Positions 9,989 through 19,371 of a DNA stretch of 56,981 nt are shown piece after piece. A program made the position numbers and the translations under genes. The first letter of the stretch is position 1. The number at the start of each line of letters is the position of its first letter. Source of the stretch: Fidelibacterota bacterium (GTDB lineage: Bacteria > Pseudomonadota > Alphaproteobacteria > Rhodospirillales > Rhodospirillaceae); contig CANJLF010000018.1 in assembly GCA_947475295.1 (NCBI GenBank), positions 1 to 56,981 of the forward strand, written 5' to 3'. The notes under the pieces were generated by a model that ran no database searches, was not told the origin of the DNA, and saw nothing but the letters and a program-made list of their open reading frames with translations.

Positions 9989-11341
9989 ATGGCATCAGCC
10001 GCCGACCAACTCGCAGCGAATCTGAACCTTGGAGTCTTCTCCAAGGCGACGGAATTGAAGCGCCGTATCTGGTTCGCGATGGGCGCTTTGATCATTTACC
10101 GCATGGGTACGTTCATCACCCTGCCGGGAATCGATCCGATCGCCATGGCCGATGTCATCAAGCAGCAAAGCCGCGGCGTGCTCGGACTCTTCGACGTGTT
10201 CGCCGGCGGCGCCTTATCGCGCATGAGCATCTTTGCGCTCAACATCATGCCGTACATTTCGGCCGCCATCATCATTCAGCTGTTCTCGTCGGTCAGCCCG
10301 GCCTTGGAAGCGATGAAGAAGGAAGGCGTGTCCGGGCGCATTAAGATGAATCAATACACGCGGTATCTCACCGTGTTCATTACCGCGCTGCAGGCCGTCG
10401 GTATCGCTTCGGGCCTTGAGTCCGCGACCGGGTCCACCGGCATTCCCGTGGTGCTCAGTCCCGGCCTGTTCTTCAAATTCACGACCATTGTCACGCTTGT
10501 CGGCGGCACCATGTTTCTGGTCTGGCTCGGCGAGCAGATCAGTGAGCGCGGCATCGGGCAGGGGATCTCGCTGCTGATCTTCGCCGGCATCGTCGCCGGT
10601 CTTCCCATGGGTATCGCCAACCTCTTGGAATTGGGCCGTACCGGCGCCATTTCGCCGTTCATCATCGCTTTGCTGGGGCTGGGTTCTATAGCCGTCATCG
10701 CCGGCATCGTCTTTGTCGAGCAGGCGCAGCGACGAATCCTGGTGCAATATCCAAAGCGACAGCAAGGCAACAAGGTCTACGGCGGCGAAAGCTCGCACTT
10801 GCCGCTGAAGATCAATACCGCGGGTGTGATCCCGCCGATTTTCGCCAGCTCGCTTCTGCTGCTGCCTTTGACTTTGGCCGGATTTCAGGGCCCGCCCGGC
10901 ACCGAAAGCACCGGCGTCCTCAATACCATGGGCGCGCTGCTCGGCCGCGGCCAGCCACTGTATCTGTTCCTCTATTCGATCCTGATTACGTTCTTTGCTT
11001 TCTTCTACACGGCGGTTGTGTTCAACCCGACCGAGACGGCGGAGAATTTGCGCAAATACGGCGGATTCATCCCGGGTATCCGTCCCGGCAAGAACACGTC
11101 CGACTATCTCGATTACGTCCTCACCCGTTTGACCGTCCTCGGCGCGATCTATCTTATTGTGGTCTGTTTGATCCCTGAGTTCCTGATCAGCCGTCTCAGT
11201 GTGCCGTTCTACTTCGGCGGCACCAGCCTGATGATCGTGGTCAACGTGACGCTTAACACCATTCAGCAGATCCAAGCCCATCTGCTGGCACATCAGTATG
11301 AAGGGCTTTTGAAAAAGTCGCGCTTGCGCGGCAGCAAGTAG
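9989..11341 (+). CDS. secY: SecY, protein translocase channel subunit
   Basis: SecY (450 aa) is the channel of the SecYEG inner-membrane translocon. Ten hydrophobic segments are readable. The plug region shows GVLGLFDVFAGGALSRMSIFALNIMPYISA, and the cytoplasmic loops contain YPKRQQGNKVYGGESSHLPLK and ENLRKYGGFIPGIRPGK. It sits at the end of the spc operon, 43 bases after rplO, with adk immediately downstream. Confidence 0.97.
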   Translation: MASAADQLAANLNLGVFSKATELKRRIWFAMGALIIYRMGTFITLPGIDPIAMADVIKQQSRGVLGLFDVFAGGALSRMSIFALNIMPYISAAIIIQLFSSVSPALEAMKKEGVSGRIKMNQYTRYLTVFITALQAVGIASGLESATGSTGIPVVLSPGLFFKFTTIVTLVGGTMFLVWLGEQISERGIGQGISLLIFAGIVAGLPMGIANLLELGRTGAISPFIIALLGLGSIAVIAGIVFVEQAQRRILVQYPKRQQGNKVYGGESSHLPLKINTAGVIPPIFASSLLLLPLTLAGFQGPPGTESTGVLNTMGALLGRGQPLYLFLYSILITFFAFFYTAVVFNPTETAENLRKYGGFIPGIRPGKNTSDYLDYVLTRLTVLGAIYLIVVCLIPEFLISRLSVPFYFGGTSLMIVVNVTLNTIQQIQAHLLAHQYEGLLKKSRLRGSK

Positions 11342-11347
11342 GCTCAC

Positions 11348-12004
11348 ATGGCTGGCAAGCGGCTGATTCTGATGGGGCCTCCCGGCGGCGGGAAGGGCAC
11401 GCAGGCCAAGCGCCTCCAGGATCGCTACGGCATCGTGCAGCTGTCCACGGGGGATATGCTGCGGGCCGCGGTCAAAGCCGGTACCGCCGTGGGCAAAGAG
11501 GCCAAGGCGGTGATGGATGACGGGAAACTGGTGTCCGATGATTTGATAGTCGCGATGATCGCCGACCGGATTGCGGAGGCGGATTGCGCCAACGGCTTTA
11601 TCCTGGATGGTTTCCCGCGCACGGTACCGCAAGCGCAGGCTCTGGATAAGTTATTGAAAGATAAAGGAATTAGGCTCGATAGCGTGATTGAGGTGGCGGT
11701 GCCCGATGCCCGCCTGATCGAGCGGATCACCGGCCGGTTCACCTGCGCCAAATGCGGCGAGGGGTACCACGATAAGTTTAAGCAGCTCAAGAAGGCCGGG
11801 GTTTGCGACGTATGCGGTTCGACGGAGTTTATCCGCCGGGCAGACGACAATGCGGAGACGGTTGGGGCTAGGCTGAAGGCCTACCACGACCAAACGGCTC
11901 CCCTGATGCCTTACTACAAGGCCCAGGGGTTATTGAAAGTGGTCGACGGCGACCGGGATATGAACCTGGTAACCGGCGATTTGGAAAGGATTTTGGGAAC
12001 CTGA
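11348..12004 (+). CDS. adk: Adenylate kinase with zinc-binding LID
   Basis: Adenylate kinase (218 aa) interconverts ATP + AMP and 2 ADP. The P-loop is GPPGGGKGT at residues 10-18, and the AMP-binding DGFPRT is at 87-92. The LID has four cysteines (C133, C136, C153, C156) in CAKC and CDVC pairs, the pattern of structural zinc LID forms. It starts 6 bases after secY and ends the first transcription block: a strong promoter begins 7 bases after its stop. Confidence 0.97.
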   Translation: MAGKRLILMGPPGGGKGTQAKRLQDRYGIVQLSTGDMLRAAVKAGTAVGKEAKAVMDDGKLVSDDLIVAMIADRIAEADCANGFILDGFPRTVPQAQALDKLLKDKGIRLDSVIEVAVPDARLIERITGRFTCAKCGEGYHDKFKQLKKAGVCDVCGSTEFIRRADDNAETVGARLKAYHDQTAPLMPYYKAQGLLKVVDGDRDMNLVTGDLERILGT

Positions 12005-12010
12005 GGCGTG

Positions 12011-12038
12011 TTGACACCCGAGGCTAACTGCCTATAAT
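12011..12038 (+). promoter_or_regulatory. Sigma-70 promoter for the alpha operon
   Basis: A perfect -35 hexamer TTGACA (12011-12016) and a perfect -10 hexamer TATAAT (12033-12038) are separated by 16 bases. They sit between adk and rpsM, 67 bases before the rpsM start. The match is far better than anything else seen in the ribosomal region, so rpsM-rpsK-rpoA-rplQ probably has its own strong promoter besides read-through from secY-adk. Confidence 0.85.
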
Positions 12039-12104
12039 AGCGCGCTTTTCGGGTTGCGCGCAGCGCTCTCAGACAACTTTGGACATTAAAAAGGAGTACG
12101 GGCT

Positions 12105-12482
12105 TTGGCGCGTATTGCTGGCGTTAACTTACCGACAAATAAGCGCGTTGTGATCGCTCTGCGCTACATCTACGGAATCGGCCCGACCAATGCGGTCGAG
12201 ATCTGTCAGCGTGTCGGCATTGCCGACAACCGCCGCGTCAACCAATTGACGGAAGACGAGATCATCCGTATCCGCGACACCATCGATCGTGACTTCACGG
12301 TGGAAGGCGATCTGCGCCGCGAAGTGGCCATGAACATCAAGCGCCTGATGGACCTCGGCTGCTACAAGGGCCTGCGTCACCGCAAGGGTCTGCCGGTCCA
12401 CGGTCAGCGTACGCATACCAATGCACGCACGCGCAAAGGGCCGTCCAAGCCCATCGCCGGCAAGAAGAAAGTCACCAAGTAA
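12105..12482 (+). CDS. rpsM: 30S ribosomal protein S13
   Basis: S13 (125 aa) bridges to L5 at the subunit interface. The protein starts at TTG 12105 behind AAGGAG ([25 protein letters not shown]), with the C-terminal [19 protein letters not shown] tail conserved. The start codon is rare but fixed by homology and ribosome binding site distance. First gene of the alpha operon. Confidence 0.96.
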   Translation: MARIAGVNLPTNKRVVIALRYIYGIGPTNAVEICQRVGIADNRRVNQLTEDEIIRIRDTIDRDFTVEGDLRREVAMNIKRLMDLGCYKGLRHRKGLPVHGQRTHTNARTRKGPSKPIAGKKKVTK

Positions 12483-12540
12483 TCAAATACGGTGCTCGGG
12501 GATTTTTCCCGCGCTGTCGTTCCGAGGATAAGAGAAGACC

Positions 12541-12972
12541 ATGGCCAAGCCAGAAACCGCCGCTGCAACCACCGAGAATGCCCCCGCCGCAGGCGCGCCG
12601 CGCGCCCGCAAGCGCGAGCGTAAGAACATCAGCTCGGGCGTCGCGCACGTCAACGCGACCTTCAACAACACCATGATCACAATCTCCGACGTGCAGGGCA
12701 ACACCATTGCCTGGTCGTCGGCGGGATCGCAGGGCTTTAAGGGTTCACGCAAGTCGACCCCCTACGCCGCCCAGGTGGCCGCCGAAACTTGTGGCCGTAA
12801 GGCCATGGAGCACGGCATGAAAGTGCTGTCGGTGCTCGTGAAGGGTCCGGGCACGGGCCGTGAGTCGGCGCTGCGCGCGCTCCAGGCCGTCGGCTTCACC
12901 ATCACGTCGATCCAGGACGTGACGCCGGTTCCGCATAACGGATGCCGTCCGCGCAAACGTCGCCGCGTTTAA
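12541..12972 (+). CDS. rpsK: 30S ribosomal protein S11
   Basis: S11 (143 aa) lies on the 30S platform. Conserved: [17 protein letters not shown], the [16 protein letters not shown] segment and the terminal [15 protein letters not shown]. The first ~20 residues are an Ala/Pro-rich extension. Unlike in enterics, rpsD does not follow; rpoA is next, the usual alphaproteobacterial order. Confidence 0.96.
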   Translation: MAKPETAAATTENAPAAGAPRARKRERKNISSGVAHVNATFNNTMITISDVQGNTIAWSSAGSQGFKGSRKSTPYAAQVAAETCGRKAMEHGMKVLSVLVKGPGTGRESALRALQAVGFTITSIQDVTPVPHNGCRPRKRRRV

Positions 12973-13016
12973 TTTTTTAATCCCCGCTGCCGGGACTCTC
13001 CCACCGGTGGCGTTTA

Positions 13017-13040
13017 TGTGAGCCTCTCGGCTGGCTCACA
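13017..13040 (+). promoter_or_regulatory. Perfect 8-bp hairpin in the rpsK-rpoA spacer
   Basis: TGTGAGCC (13017-13024) pairs perfectly with GGCTCACA (13033-13040) around an 8-base loop. It lies 42 bases before the rpoA start and has no T-tract, so it is not a standard terminator. It could be an mRNA processing or stabilising element within the alpha operon. Confidence 0.4.
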
Positions 13041-13082
13041 GTGGTTTATCGGGATCAACACCTCAATTAGGTGGAACGAACC

Positions 13083-14099
13083 GTGATACAGAAAAATTGG
13101 CAAGAACTGATTAAACCCAACAAACTCAACATCGAGACGGGCGACGACCAGCGCCGCGTGGCGACGATCGTTGCCGAGCCGCTGGAACGCGGCTTCGGCG
13201 TGACCTTGGGTAACGCGCTGCGTCGCGTGCTGTTGTCCTCGCTGCAGGGCGCGGCCGTGACCAGCTTGCGCATCGACGGCGTCTTGCACGAGTTCTCCTC
13301 GGTGCCGGGCGTGCGCGAAGACGTCACCGACCTGATCCTGAACATCAAGCAGCTGGCGCTCACCATGCACGGCGACGGCCCCAAGCGCATGACGCTTAAG
13401 GCCAAAGGCCCGGGCGAAGTCACCGCCGGCCAGATCCAGGCTCCGGCCGACATCGAGATCATGAACTCCGATCTCGTCATTTGTCACCTGGACGAAGGCG
13501 CCGACCTTCACATCGAACTCGAAGTGAACACCGGTAAGGGCTATGTCGCCGCGCACCTGAACCGCAAGGAAGATGATCCGATCGGCCTGATCCCGATTGA
13601 CTCAATTTTCTCACCCGTGCGCCGCGTGTCCTACAAGGTCGAGAACACCCGCGTCGGTCAGCAGACCGACTACGACAAGCTCTCCATGACCGTCGAGACC
13701 AACGGCGCCGTGAAGCCGGAAGACAGCGTGGCGCTCGCCGCCCGCATCCTCCAGGACCAGCTGAAGCTGTTCATCAACTTCGAAGAGCCGCAAGCCTCGC
13801 TGGCCGAGCGCGTCGAAGAAGAACTGCCGTTCAACAAGAACCTGCTGCGCAAGGTCGACGAACTCGAACTCTCGGTCCGTTCGGCCAACTGCCTGAAGAA
13901 CGACAACATCATCTACATCGGCGACCTGGTCCAAAAGACCGAAGCCGAAATGCTCCGCACGCCGAACTTTGGCCGCAAGTCCTTAAACGAGATCAAGGAA
14001 GTGCTGGCGCAGATGGGTCTGCACCTGGGCATGGAAATCACCAATTGGCCGCCAGAGAACATCGAAGACCTGGCCAAGAAACTCGAAGAGCCGTTCTAA
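13083..14099 (+). CDS. rpoA: RNA polymerase alpha subunit
   Basis: RpoA (338 aa) nucleates RNA polymerase assembly and contacts UP elements and activators. I choose GTG 13083 ([14 protein letters not shown]), the family-conserved start, 8 bases after AGGTGG; a GTG four codons upstream (13071) overlaps that ribosome binding site. The N-terminal domain has [18 protein letters not shown], and the C-terminal domain has [20 protein letters not shown] with [12 protein letters not shown]. Confidence 0.96.
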   Translation: MIQKNWQELIKPNKLNIETGDDQRRVATIVAEPLERGFGVTLGNALRRVLLSSLQGAAVTSLRIDGVLHEFSSVPGVREDVTDLILNIKQLALTMHGDGPKRMTLKAKGPGEVTAGQIQAPADIEIMNSDLVICHLDEGADLHIELEVNTGKGYVAAHLNRKEDDPIGLIPIDSIFSPVRRVSYKVENTRVGQQTDYDKLSMTVETNGAVKPEDSVALAARILQDQLKLFINFEEPQASLAERVEEELPFNKNLLRKVDELELSVRSANCLKNDNIIYIGDLVQKTEAEMLRTPNFGRKSLNEIKEVLAQMGLHLGMEITNWPPENIEDLAKKLEEPF

Positions 14100-14116
14100 G
14101 AACCTCGACCTCTTAG

Positions 14117-14139
14117 CCCCTCCCCCTTGCGGGGAGGGG
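14117..14139 (+). repeat. CCCCTCCCC/GGGGAGGGG hairpin, dispersed-repeat type
   Basis: A 9-bp perfect inverted repeat (14117-14125, 14131-14139) with loop CTTGC is followed by the run TTGGGGTGGGGGTG. It lies between rpoA and rplQ. Similar C/G-block hairpins followed by TGGGGTGGGGGTG are common short dispersed repeats in alphaproteobacterial chromosomes. Only one copy is seen in this window, so the repeat status rests on general knowledge. Confidence 0.5.
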
Positions 14140-14257
14140 TTGGGGTGGGGGTGAAACGCCAAGGGCCATACCGGCCCGCCTTTCTGGTACCGAAATAGGG
14201 CCGGAAAATTCGAAATCGGTTTAGTGCGCTAAACCAGGATGATGAAGGGATAACGCC

Positions 14258-14677
14258 ATGCGTCACGGATATGCCGGCCGCCAGCTCAGCCGCACCAAGG
14301 GTCACCGCCGGGCCCTGTTTGCCAACCTCGCCAACGCGCTGTTGAAGCACGAGCAGATCAAGACCACGTTGCCCAAGGCTAAGGACCTGCGTCCTTATGT
14401 CGAAAAGCTCATCACCCTGGGTAAGCGCGGCGATCTGCATGCCCGCCGTCAGGTGGCTGCCAGGCTGCGCGACGACAAGGTCGTAGCCAAGCTCTTCAGC
14501 GTCTTGGGCGCGCGTTACAAGGACCGCGCGGGTGGCTACACCCGCATCATCAAAGCCGGCTTCCGCTACGGCGATGCCGCCCCCATGGCGGTGATCGAAC
14601 TGGTGGACCGCGACGTCGCTGCCAAGGGCCTGGACTCAGGTCCGGTGGAAGTGGCCGACGAGGCTCCCGCTGCTTAG
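14258..14677 (+). CDS. rplQ: 50S ribosomal protein L17
   Basis: L17 (139 aa) contacts the tunnel exit region. [32 protein letters not shown] and [20 protein letters not shown] are diagnostic. It is the last gene of the ribosomal run. The spacer before it holds the G/C-block hairpin, and a strong terminator follows. Confidence 0.97.
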   Translation: MRHGYAGRQLSRTKGHRRALFANLANALLKHEQIKTTLPKAKDLRPYVEKLITLGKRGDLHARRQVAARLRDDKVVAKLFSVLGARYKDRAGGYTRIIKAGFRYGDAAPMAVIELVDRDVAAKGLDSGPVEVADEAPAA

Positions 14678-14703
14678 TCAAAAGCAGGCATAAATTTGAG
14701 AGC

Positions 14704-14742
14704 AAAGGGCAGCCGCCTTAACTGGGGCTGCCCTTTGTTTTT
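14704..14742 (+). terminator. Intrinsic terminator after rplQ
   Basis: An 11-bp perfect stem AAAGGGCAGCC / GGCTGCCCTTT (14704-14714 with 14726-14736), an 11-base loop, and then TGTTTTTC. It lies 27 bases after the rplQ stop and closes the ribosomal super-operon. Confidence 0.9.
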
Positions 14743-14903
14743 CGGGACTGCGGACGGCTCACGCCGTGATCATTACAAAAATGAAGAGTGAGTCCCATCG
14801 CCTTGATTATAAAATACTCTTTACCAGATTTACGGCAGGGATCGCGCACCGGCTTAACGGCAGGCGCTTGTCTCAAAGCCCGAGGAGTGGGATTGAAAAG
14901 GCC

Positions 14904-16331
14904 ATGCCAGGACATTTTTTAATTGGGCGCCTTCTAAAATATGGATTGGGTGTGGTGCTGGGCTTGGCATTGGTGGGTGCCCGCGCGGGCGCAGCCGAGG
15001 GCGAGCGCCAGGTCCCCATCTCCCGCCAGCAGGTCACGCTGACCTTCGCGCCCGTGGTCAAACAAGCCGCGCCCGCCGTCGTTAACATCTATACCCGCAA
15101 GGTCGTCCACAGTCAGGCGCCGGCGTTGTTCAACGATCCCTTCTTCCGCCAGTTCTTCGGCGACCAGGGGCTAGGTCGCGATCAGGTGCAGAACTCCTTG
15201 GGGTCGGGGGTGATCGTTCGCGGCACCGGCATCATCATCACCAACAACCATGTCGCCGGCGACGCCGACGAGATCAACGTCGTGCTGAGCGACCGCCGCG
15301 AGTTTCCGGCCAAGCTGGTCGGCAAGGACGAGCGCTCGGACCTGGCGGTGCTCCAGCTGCAAGGGGTCACCGAGAACCTGCCGGCCCTGGACCTGTCCGA
15401 GTCCGACGCCATCGAAGTCGGCGATCTGGTCTTGGCCATCGGTAACCCCTTTGGGGTGGGTCAGACGGTCACCTCGGGCATTGTCTCAGCGCTGGCGCGC
15501 ACCTCGGTCGGGGTCTCGGATTTCCGCTCCTTCATCCAGACCGATGCGGCCATCAACCCTGGCAATTCGGGCGGCGCCCTGATCACCTCTGACGGCCGGC
15601 TGGTGGGCATCAATACCGCGATTTATTCCGGCAACGGCGGCAGCATCGGAATCGGATTTGCGATTCCGGCCAACATGGTACGCACAGTTCTTGCGTCCAT
15701 ACTTAAAGAGGGCCGCGCGGTGCGGCCGTGGCTTGGCGCCAGCGGCAAAAGCGTGACCTCGGACCTGGCCAAGAGCCTGTCCCTGCCGCGCCCCAGCGGC
15801 GTGATCATCGACCGCGTTGTCGCCGCGAGCCCGGCGGGAAAGGCGGGCCTTGCGGTTGGCGATATCGTCCGCAGCGTCAATGGCCATGAAGTCAACGACG
15901 TCGAGGAGCTGCGCTACCTTTTCGCCACTATGCCCGTAGGCGGCAAAGCCACGGTCGAGACCAGCCATAACGGCGCTGTCCGCACGCTATCGGTTGTCCT
16001 GGAATCTCCGCCCGACGTCCCGGCCCGAAAGCTAACCCAGCTTCAGGGCCGCGAACCCTTCGCCGGCAGCTCCGTGGCCAACCTCAATCCGGCCCTGGCC
16101 GAGGAAATGGGCATCGAGTTCCAGGAGCCCGGCGTCATCGTGCTCAATGTGGCGCCCGGCACGCCGGCTGCGAGCATCGGCCTCCGGCCCGGCGACCGGG
16201 TCACGAACGTCAATGACGCGGCGGTCAAAACCGTCGACGACCTGGTGCGCCTGACCGCCCAGCCTCAGCCGACCTGGACGGCTACTATCACCCGCGACGG
16301 TCAGAGCTTTCAGTTCCAGATCCGCGGATGA
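14904..16331 (+). CDS. Deg-family (HtrA) periplasmic serine protease with two PDZ domains
   Basis: A DegP/DegQ/MucD-type quality-control protease (475 aa from ATG 14904). That start gives a clean Sec signal peptide (hydrophobic run near residues 10-25, Ala-rich cleavage site); an upstream reading in the same frame adds 46 residues of unlikely sequence. The trypsin-like triad is visible: His116 (TNNHV), Asp146 (RSDLAVLQL) and Ser222 (NPGNSGGA). PDZ1 covers about 275-375 and PDZ2 about 390-475. It should degrade or refold damaged envelope proteins. The next gene overlaps its stop by four bases. Confidence 0.92.
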   Translation: MPGHFLIGRLLKYGLGVVLGLALVGARAGAAEGERQVPISRQQVTLTFAPVVKQAAPAVVNIYTRKVVHSQAPALFNDPFFRQFFGDQGLGRDQVQNSLGSGVIVRGTGIIITNNHVAGDADEINVVLSDRREFPAKLVGKDERSDLAVLQLQGVTENLPALDLSESDAIEVGDLVLAIGNPFGVGQTVTSGIVSALARTSVGVSDFRSFIQTDAAINPGNSGGALITSDGRLVGINTAIYSGNGGSIGIGFAIPANMVRTVLASILKEGRAVRPWLGASGKSVTSDLAKSLSLPRPSGVIIDRVVAASPAGKAGLAVGDIVRSVNGHEVNDVEELRYLFATMPVGGKATVETSHNGAVRTLSVVLESPPDVPARKLTQLQGREPFAGSSVANLNPALAEEMGIEFQEPGVIVLNVAPGTPAASIGLRPGDRVTNVNDAAVKTVDDLVRLTAQPQPTWTATITRDGQSFQFQIRG

Positions 16332-17680
16332 GCGATCTGTTTGAAAAAGACAGCCCGCCCCAGGGTTCACAGAGCGGTCCGCACGCCAAAGCCGGCCAGC
16401 CGTTAGCCGATCGCCTGCGTCCCGCCGACCTCTCGGAAGTCGTAGGCCAAGAGCACCTCCTGGGGCCGGAAGGTCCTTTGGGCCGGATGGTGGCGGCTAA
16501 GCGGCTCGGTTCCATGGTCCTGTGGGGTCCGCCAGGGTGCGGCAAGACCACCATCGCCCGGCTTCTGGCCAAGGGTACCGATCTCTACTTCCAGCCAATC
16601 TCGGCGGTGTTCTCCGGGGTTGCCGACCTCCGCAAAATCTTCGACGCTGCCGCCAAACGCCGCCATCTGGCGCAGGGCACACTCCTGTTCGTCGACGAGA
16701 TCCACCGCTTCAACCGCGCCCAGCAGGACGGCTTTTTGCCCTATGTCGAGGACGGCACGGTGATCCTGGTGGGGGCCACCACCGAAAACCCCTCCTTCGA
16801 GCTGAACGCCGCGCTTCTGTCGCGCTGCCAGGTCATGGTGCTGCGCCGCCTGGATGACGCCGCTTTGGATAAGCTGCTCGCCCGCGCCGAAGCCAATGCC
16901 GAGCGGCCCTTGCCTCTAACCGCCGATGCCCGCGCGGCGCTGCGGGCCCTGGCTGACGGCGACGGGCGCTATATGCTGGCTTTGGCGGATGAGTTGTTCG
17001 CTCTGAAGAAACCGCCGCAACCTCTTGATCCCGCTGGGCTCTCAAAGGTCATCCAACGCCGCGCGCCGGTCTACGACAAGGACCGCGAGGGCCACTACAA
17101 TCTCATCAGCGCGGTGCATAAATCCTTGCGCGGATCGGACCCGGACGCCGCCCTCTATTGGGTCATGCGCATGGTCGAAGCCGGCGAGGATATGGCCTTC
17201 CTCCTGCGCCGCCTGACGGTCTTCGCCGCCGAGGACGTTGGCATGGCCGATCCCCAGGCTTTGCAGATGGCCATCGCCACCTGGGAGGCCTTCGACCGCA
17301 TCGGTCCACCGGAAGCCAACATTCCCTTGGCCGAGCTGATCATCTACCTGGCCACGGCGCCAAAATCCAATGCTGGCTATGTAGCTCTGGGCGAAGCCAC
17401 CTCCGCCGCCCAGAAAACCGGCTCACTGATGCCGCCGTCCCACATCCTCAATGCGCCGACCAAGATGATGAAGGAGCTGGGCTACGGCAAAGGCTACGCC
17501 TACGACCATGACGACCCGGACGCCTTTTCGGGCAAGAACTACTTTCCCGACGGCATGGCGCGGACCCAGTTCTACCGCCCCAACGAGCGCGGATTCGAGC
17601 GCGAGATCAACAAGCGGCTGGCCTATTGGCAGAAGCTGCGCGAGAAGAAGGGCGGAAATTCGGAAGAGGACGATCAATGA
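16328..17680 (+). CDS. rarA: Replication-associated recombination ATPase RarA
   Basis: RarA/MgsA (450 aa) is a clamp-loader-like AAA+ ATPase that acts at stalled replication forks. Walker A is GPPGCGKTT at residues 67-75 and Walker B is FVDEIHRFNRAQQD at about 121-134. The C-terminal half has the family-specific SDPDAALYWVMRMVEAGED and YLATAPKSN motifs. It overlaps the protease gene by ATGA and the next gene by ATGA, so the three are probably translated together. Confidence 0.95.
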   Translation: MSDLFEKDSPPQGSQSGPHAKAGQPLADRLRPADLSEVVGQEHLLGPEGPLGRMVAAKRLGSMVLWGPPGCGKTTIARLLAKGTDLYFQPISAVFSGVADLRKIFDAAAKRRHLAQGTLLFVDEIHRFNRAQQDGFLPYVEDGTVILVGATTENPSFELNAALLSRCQVMVLRRLDDAALDKLLARAEANAERPLPLTADARAALRALADGDGRYMLALADELFALKKPPQPLDPAGLSKVIQRRAPVYDKDREGHYNLISAVHKSLRGSDPDAALYWVMRMVEAGEDMAFLLRRLTVFAAEDVGMADPQALQMAIATWEAFDRIGPPEANIPLAELIIYLATAPKSNAGYVALGEATSAAQKTGSLMPPSHILNAPTKMMKELGYGKGYAYDHDDPDAFSGKNYFPDGMARTQFYRPNERGFEREINKRLAYWQKLREKKGGNSEEDDQ

Positions 17681-18675
17681 CAGGCGTGCAGCAGATAACC
17701 GTCGATGCCGCCGAAAGCGAAACCCGCCTCGACCGCTGGTTCAAGCGGCGCTTTCCCGAGCTTAACCACGGCCGGCTGGAGAGGCTCCTGCGCACGGGCC
17801 AGGTGCGGGTCGACGGCGGCCGGGCCAAGGCCAATCAACGCCTTCAGACCGGCCAGATCATCCGCGTGCCGCCTTTGGAGTCCAAAGCCGCGCCTAACGA
17901 TTCCAAAAAGCCAGCAGCGCCCATGGTGTCCGAGCAGGACGCTGCGATGGTTCAGCGCATGGTGCTCTACAAGGACGACGACCTCATCGCCCTCAATAAG
18001 CCGCCGGGCCTCGCGGTGCAGGGCGGCACCAAGACCACCAAGCACCTCGACGGCATGCTGGATGCCCTGCGGTTTGGCTCCGAGCACCGTCCGCGCCTGG
18101 TCCACCGATTAGACCGGGATACCTCCGGCGTGATGATCGTCGCGCGGACGCCGAAGTCGGCGGCGGCCCTGGCCAAAGCCTTCCAAAGCCGCGATATGCA
18201 GAAAATCTATTGGGCCCTGGTCATGGGCTACCCGGAGCATCCGGCGGGCACGATTTCCGCGGCGCTGGCCAAGTCCGGCGCCTCGGGCCAGGAGCGCATG
18301 GAGTGGGACAAGGAAGACGGTAAGTCGGCCGTGACCGATTACCGCGTGGTCGATACCGCCGCCCGGAAAATCACCTGGCTGGAATTGATGCCCCAAACCG
18401 GCCGCACCCATCAGCTGCGCGCCCACTGCACCCTGATCGGGACGCCCATCGTCGGCGACGGTAAATATGCTCTTTACCAGCACGATCCCGAGCAACGCGT
18501 GGATCTGCACGACGGCCTTCTGTCGGAGATCGCCGACCGCATGTGCCTCCATGCCCGCTCGCTGGTGATCGAACGCCCGGGCAAGAAGGCGTTGACCGTG
18601 ACTGCGCCCTTGCCCAAACACATGAAGGACGCTTTCAAGGACTTAGGCTTTGACGAGAGCGAGGCGGGGACGTGA
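17677..18675 (+). CDS. RluC-type 23S rRNA pseudouridine synthase
   Basis: A RluA/RluC-family enzyme (332 aa) that isomerises uridines in rRNA. ATG 17677 overlaps the rarA stop. An S4 RNA-binding domain occupies about residues 14-65. The catalytic motif HRLDRDTSG has the predicted nucleophile Asp146, and QTGRTHQLRAH is at about residue 245. The S4 domain and size fit RluC (which modifies several helix positions) better than RluA. It is followed by a GTGA-overlapping HAD gene, a frequent alphaproteobacterial pairing. Confidence 0.9.
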   Translation: MTGVQQITVDAAESETRLDRWFKRRFPELNHGRLERLLRTGQVRVDGGRAKANQRLQTGQIIRVPPLESKAAPNDSKKPAAPMVSEQDAAMVQRMVLYKDDDLIALNKPPGLAVQGGTKTTKHLDGMLDALRFGSEHRPRLVHRLDRDTSGVMIVARTPKSAAALAKAFQSRDMQKIYWALVMGYPEHPAGTISAALAKSGASGQERMEWDKEDGKSAVTDYRVVDTAARKITWLELMPQTGRTHQLRAHCTLIGTPIVGDGKYALYQHDPEQRVDLHDGLLSEIADRMCLHARSLVIERPGKKALTVTAPLPKHMKDAFKDLGFDESEAGT

Positions 18676-19361
18676 GTGCCGCTCAACGCCTGGTGGTTTT
18701 CGATCTGGACGGCACCATTGTCGACAGCAAGGCCAACATCATTTGGGCCGTCAACGAGGTTGCCAAAACCTTCAGTCTGCCGGCCCCGACCGCCGAGCAG
18801 GTGCCGCGTGTCATCGGCCTGTCATTGATGGATGCCCTGGACGGGCTTTTTCCCGGCCTCGATCCCGCCACCTTGCAAGATCTTGACCGCGAGTACCGCG
18901 AAGCTTTCGTGCGGCTCCGGGCTAGCGCCGGGTACCAGGAGCCATTATTCGCCGGGACCCTGGAAGTTTTGGACGAATTGGACCGCGCCGGATTCCTGCT
19001 GGGCATCGCGACCGGCAAGGCCATGCGCGGGGTCAAACACGTCCTCAACAAGCATGGTTTAGAGGGCCGTTTTGTGACCGTTCAGACGGCCGATAACGCG
19101 CCAGGAAAACCACATCCTGGCATGATCTTACAGGCCATGTCTGAGACGGGAGTTGAACCCCGCCATACAGTCATGATCGGCGACACGTCCTACGATATTC
19201 AAATGGCCCGCGCGGCCGGTGCCAGCGCCATCGGCGTGTCCTGGGGCAACCATCCCGTGGCCGAGCTGGAGGCCGCCGGAGCCCACCGTTTGATTGATCG
19301 TCTCGGCGATCTCCGTCAGGCTGTGGAAGCGCTCACCGCCCCGGTTTTGACGCCGTCATAG
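18672..19361 (+). CDS. HAD-superfamily phosphatase, phosphoglycolate phosphatase-like
   Basis: A 229-aa HAD hydrolase. Motif I is DLDGT with nucleophile Asp11 and acid Asp13; motif II is in ATGK; motif III and IV include KPHPG and MIGDTSYDIQMARAAG. The helical cap between motifs I and II is of the Gph/PGP type. The substrate cannot be read from the sequence: 2-phosphoglycolate or another small phosphoester. GTG 18672 overlaps the upstream stop. Confidence 0.88.
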   Translation: MSAAQRLVVFDLDGTIVDSKANIIWAVNEVAKTFSLPAPTAEQVPRVIGLSLMDALDGLFPGLDPATLQDLDREYREAFVRLRASAGYQEPLFAGTLEVLDELDRAGFLLGIATGKAMRGVKHVLNKHGLEGRFVTVQTADNAPGKPHPGMILQAMSETGVEPRHTVMIGDTSYDIQMARAAGASAIGVSWGNHPVAELEAAGAHRLIDRLGDLRQAVEALTAPVLTPS

Positions 19362-19371
19362 GAGGGTCCGC

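Noticed and set aside
10214-11632. 472-codon minus-strand frame opposite secY and adk
   Set aside because: Antisense to highly conserved genes; the composition (His, Asp, Arg, Gln) reflects the complementary strand of a membrane protein gene, not a real product.
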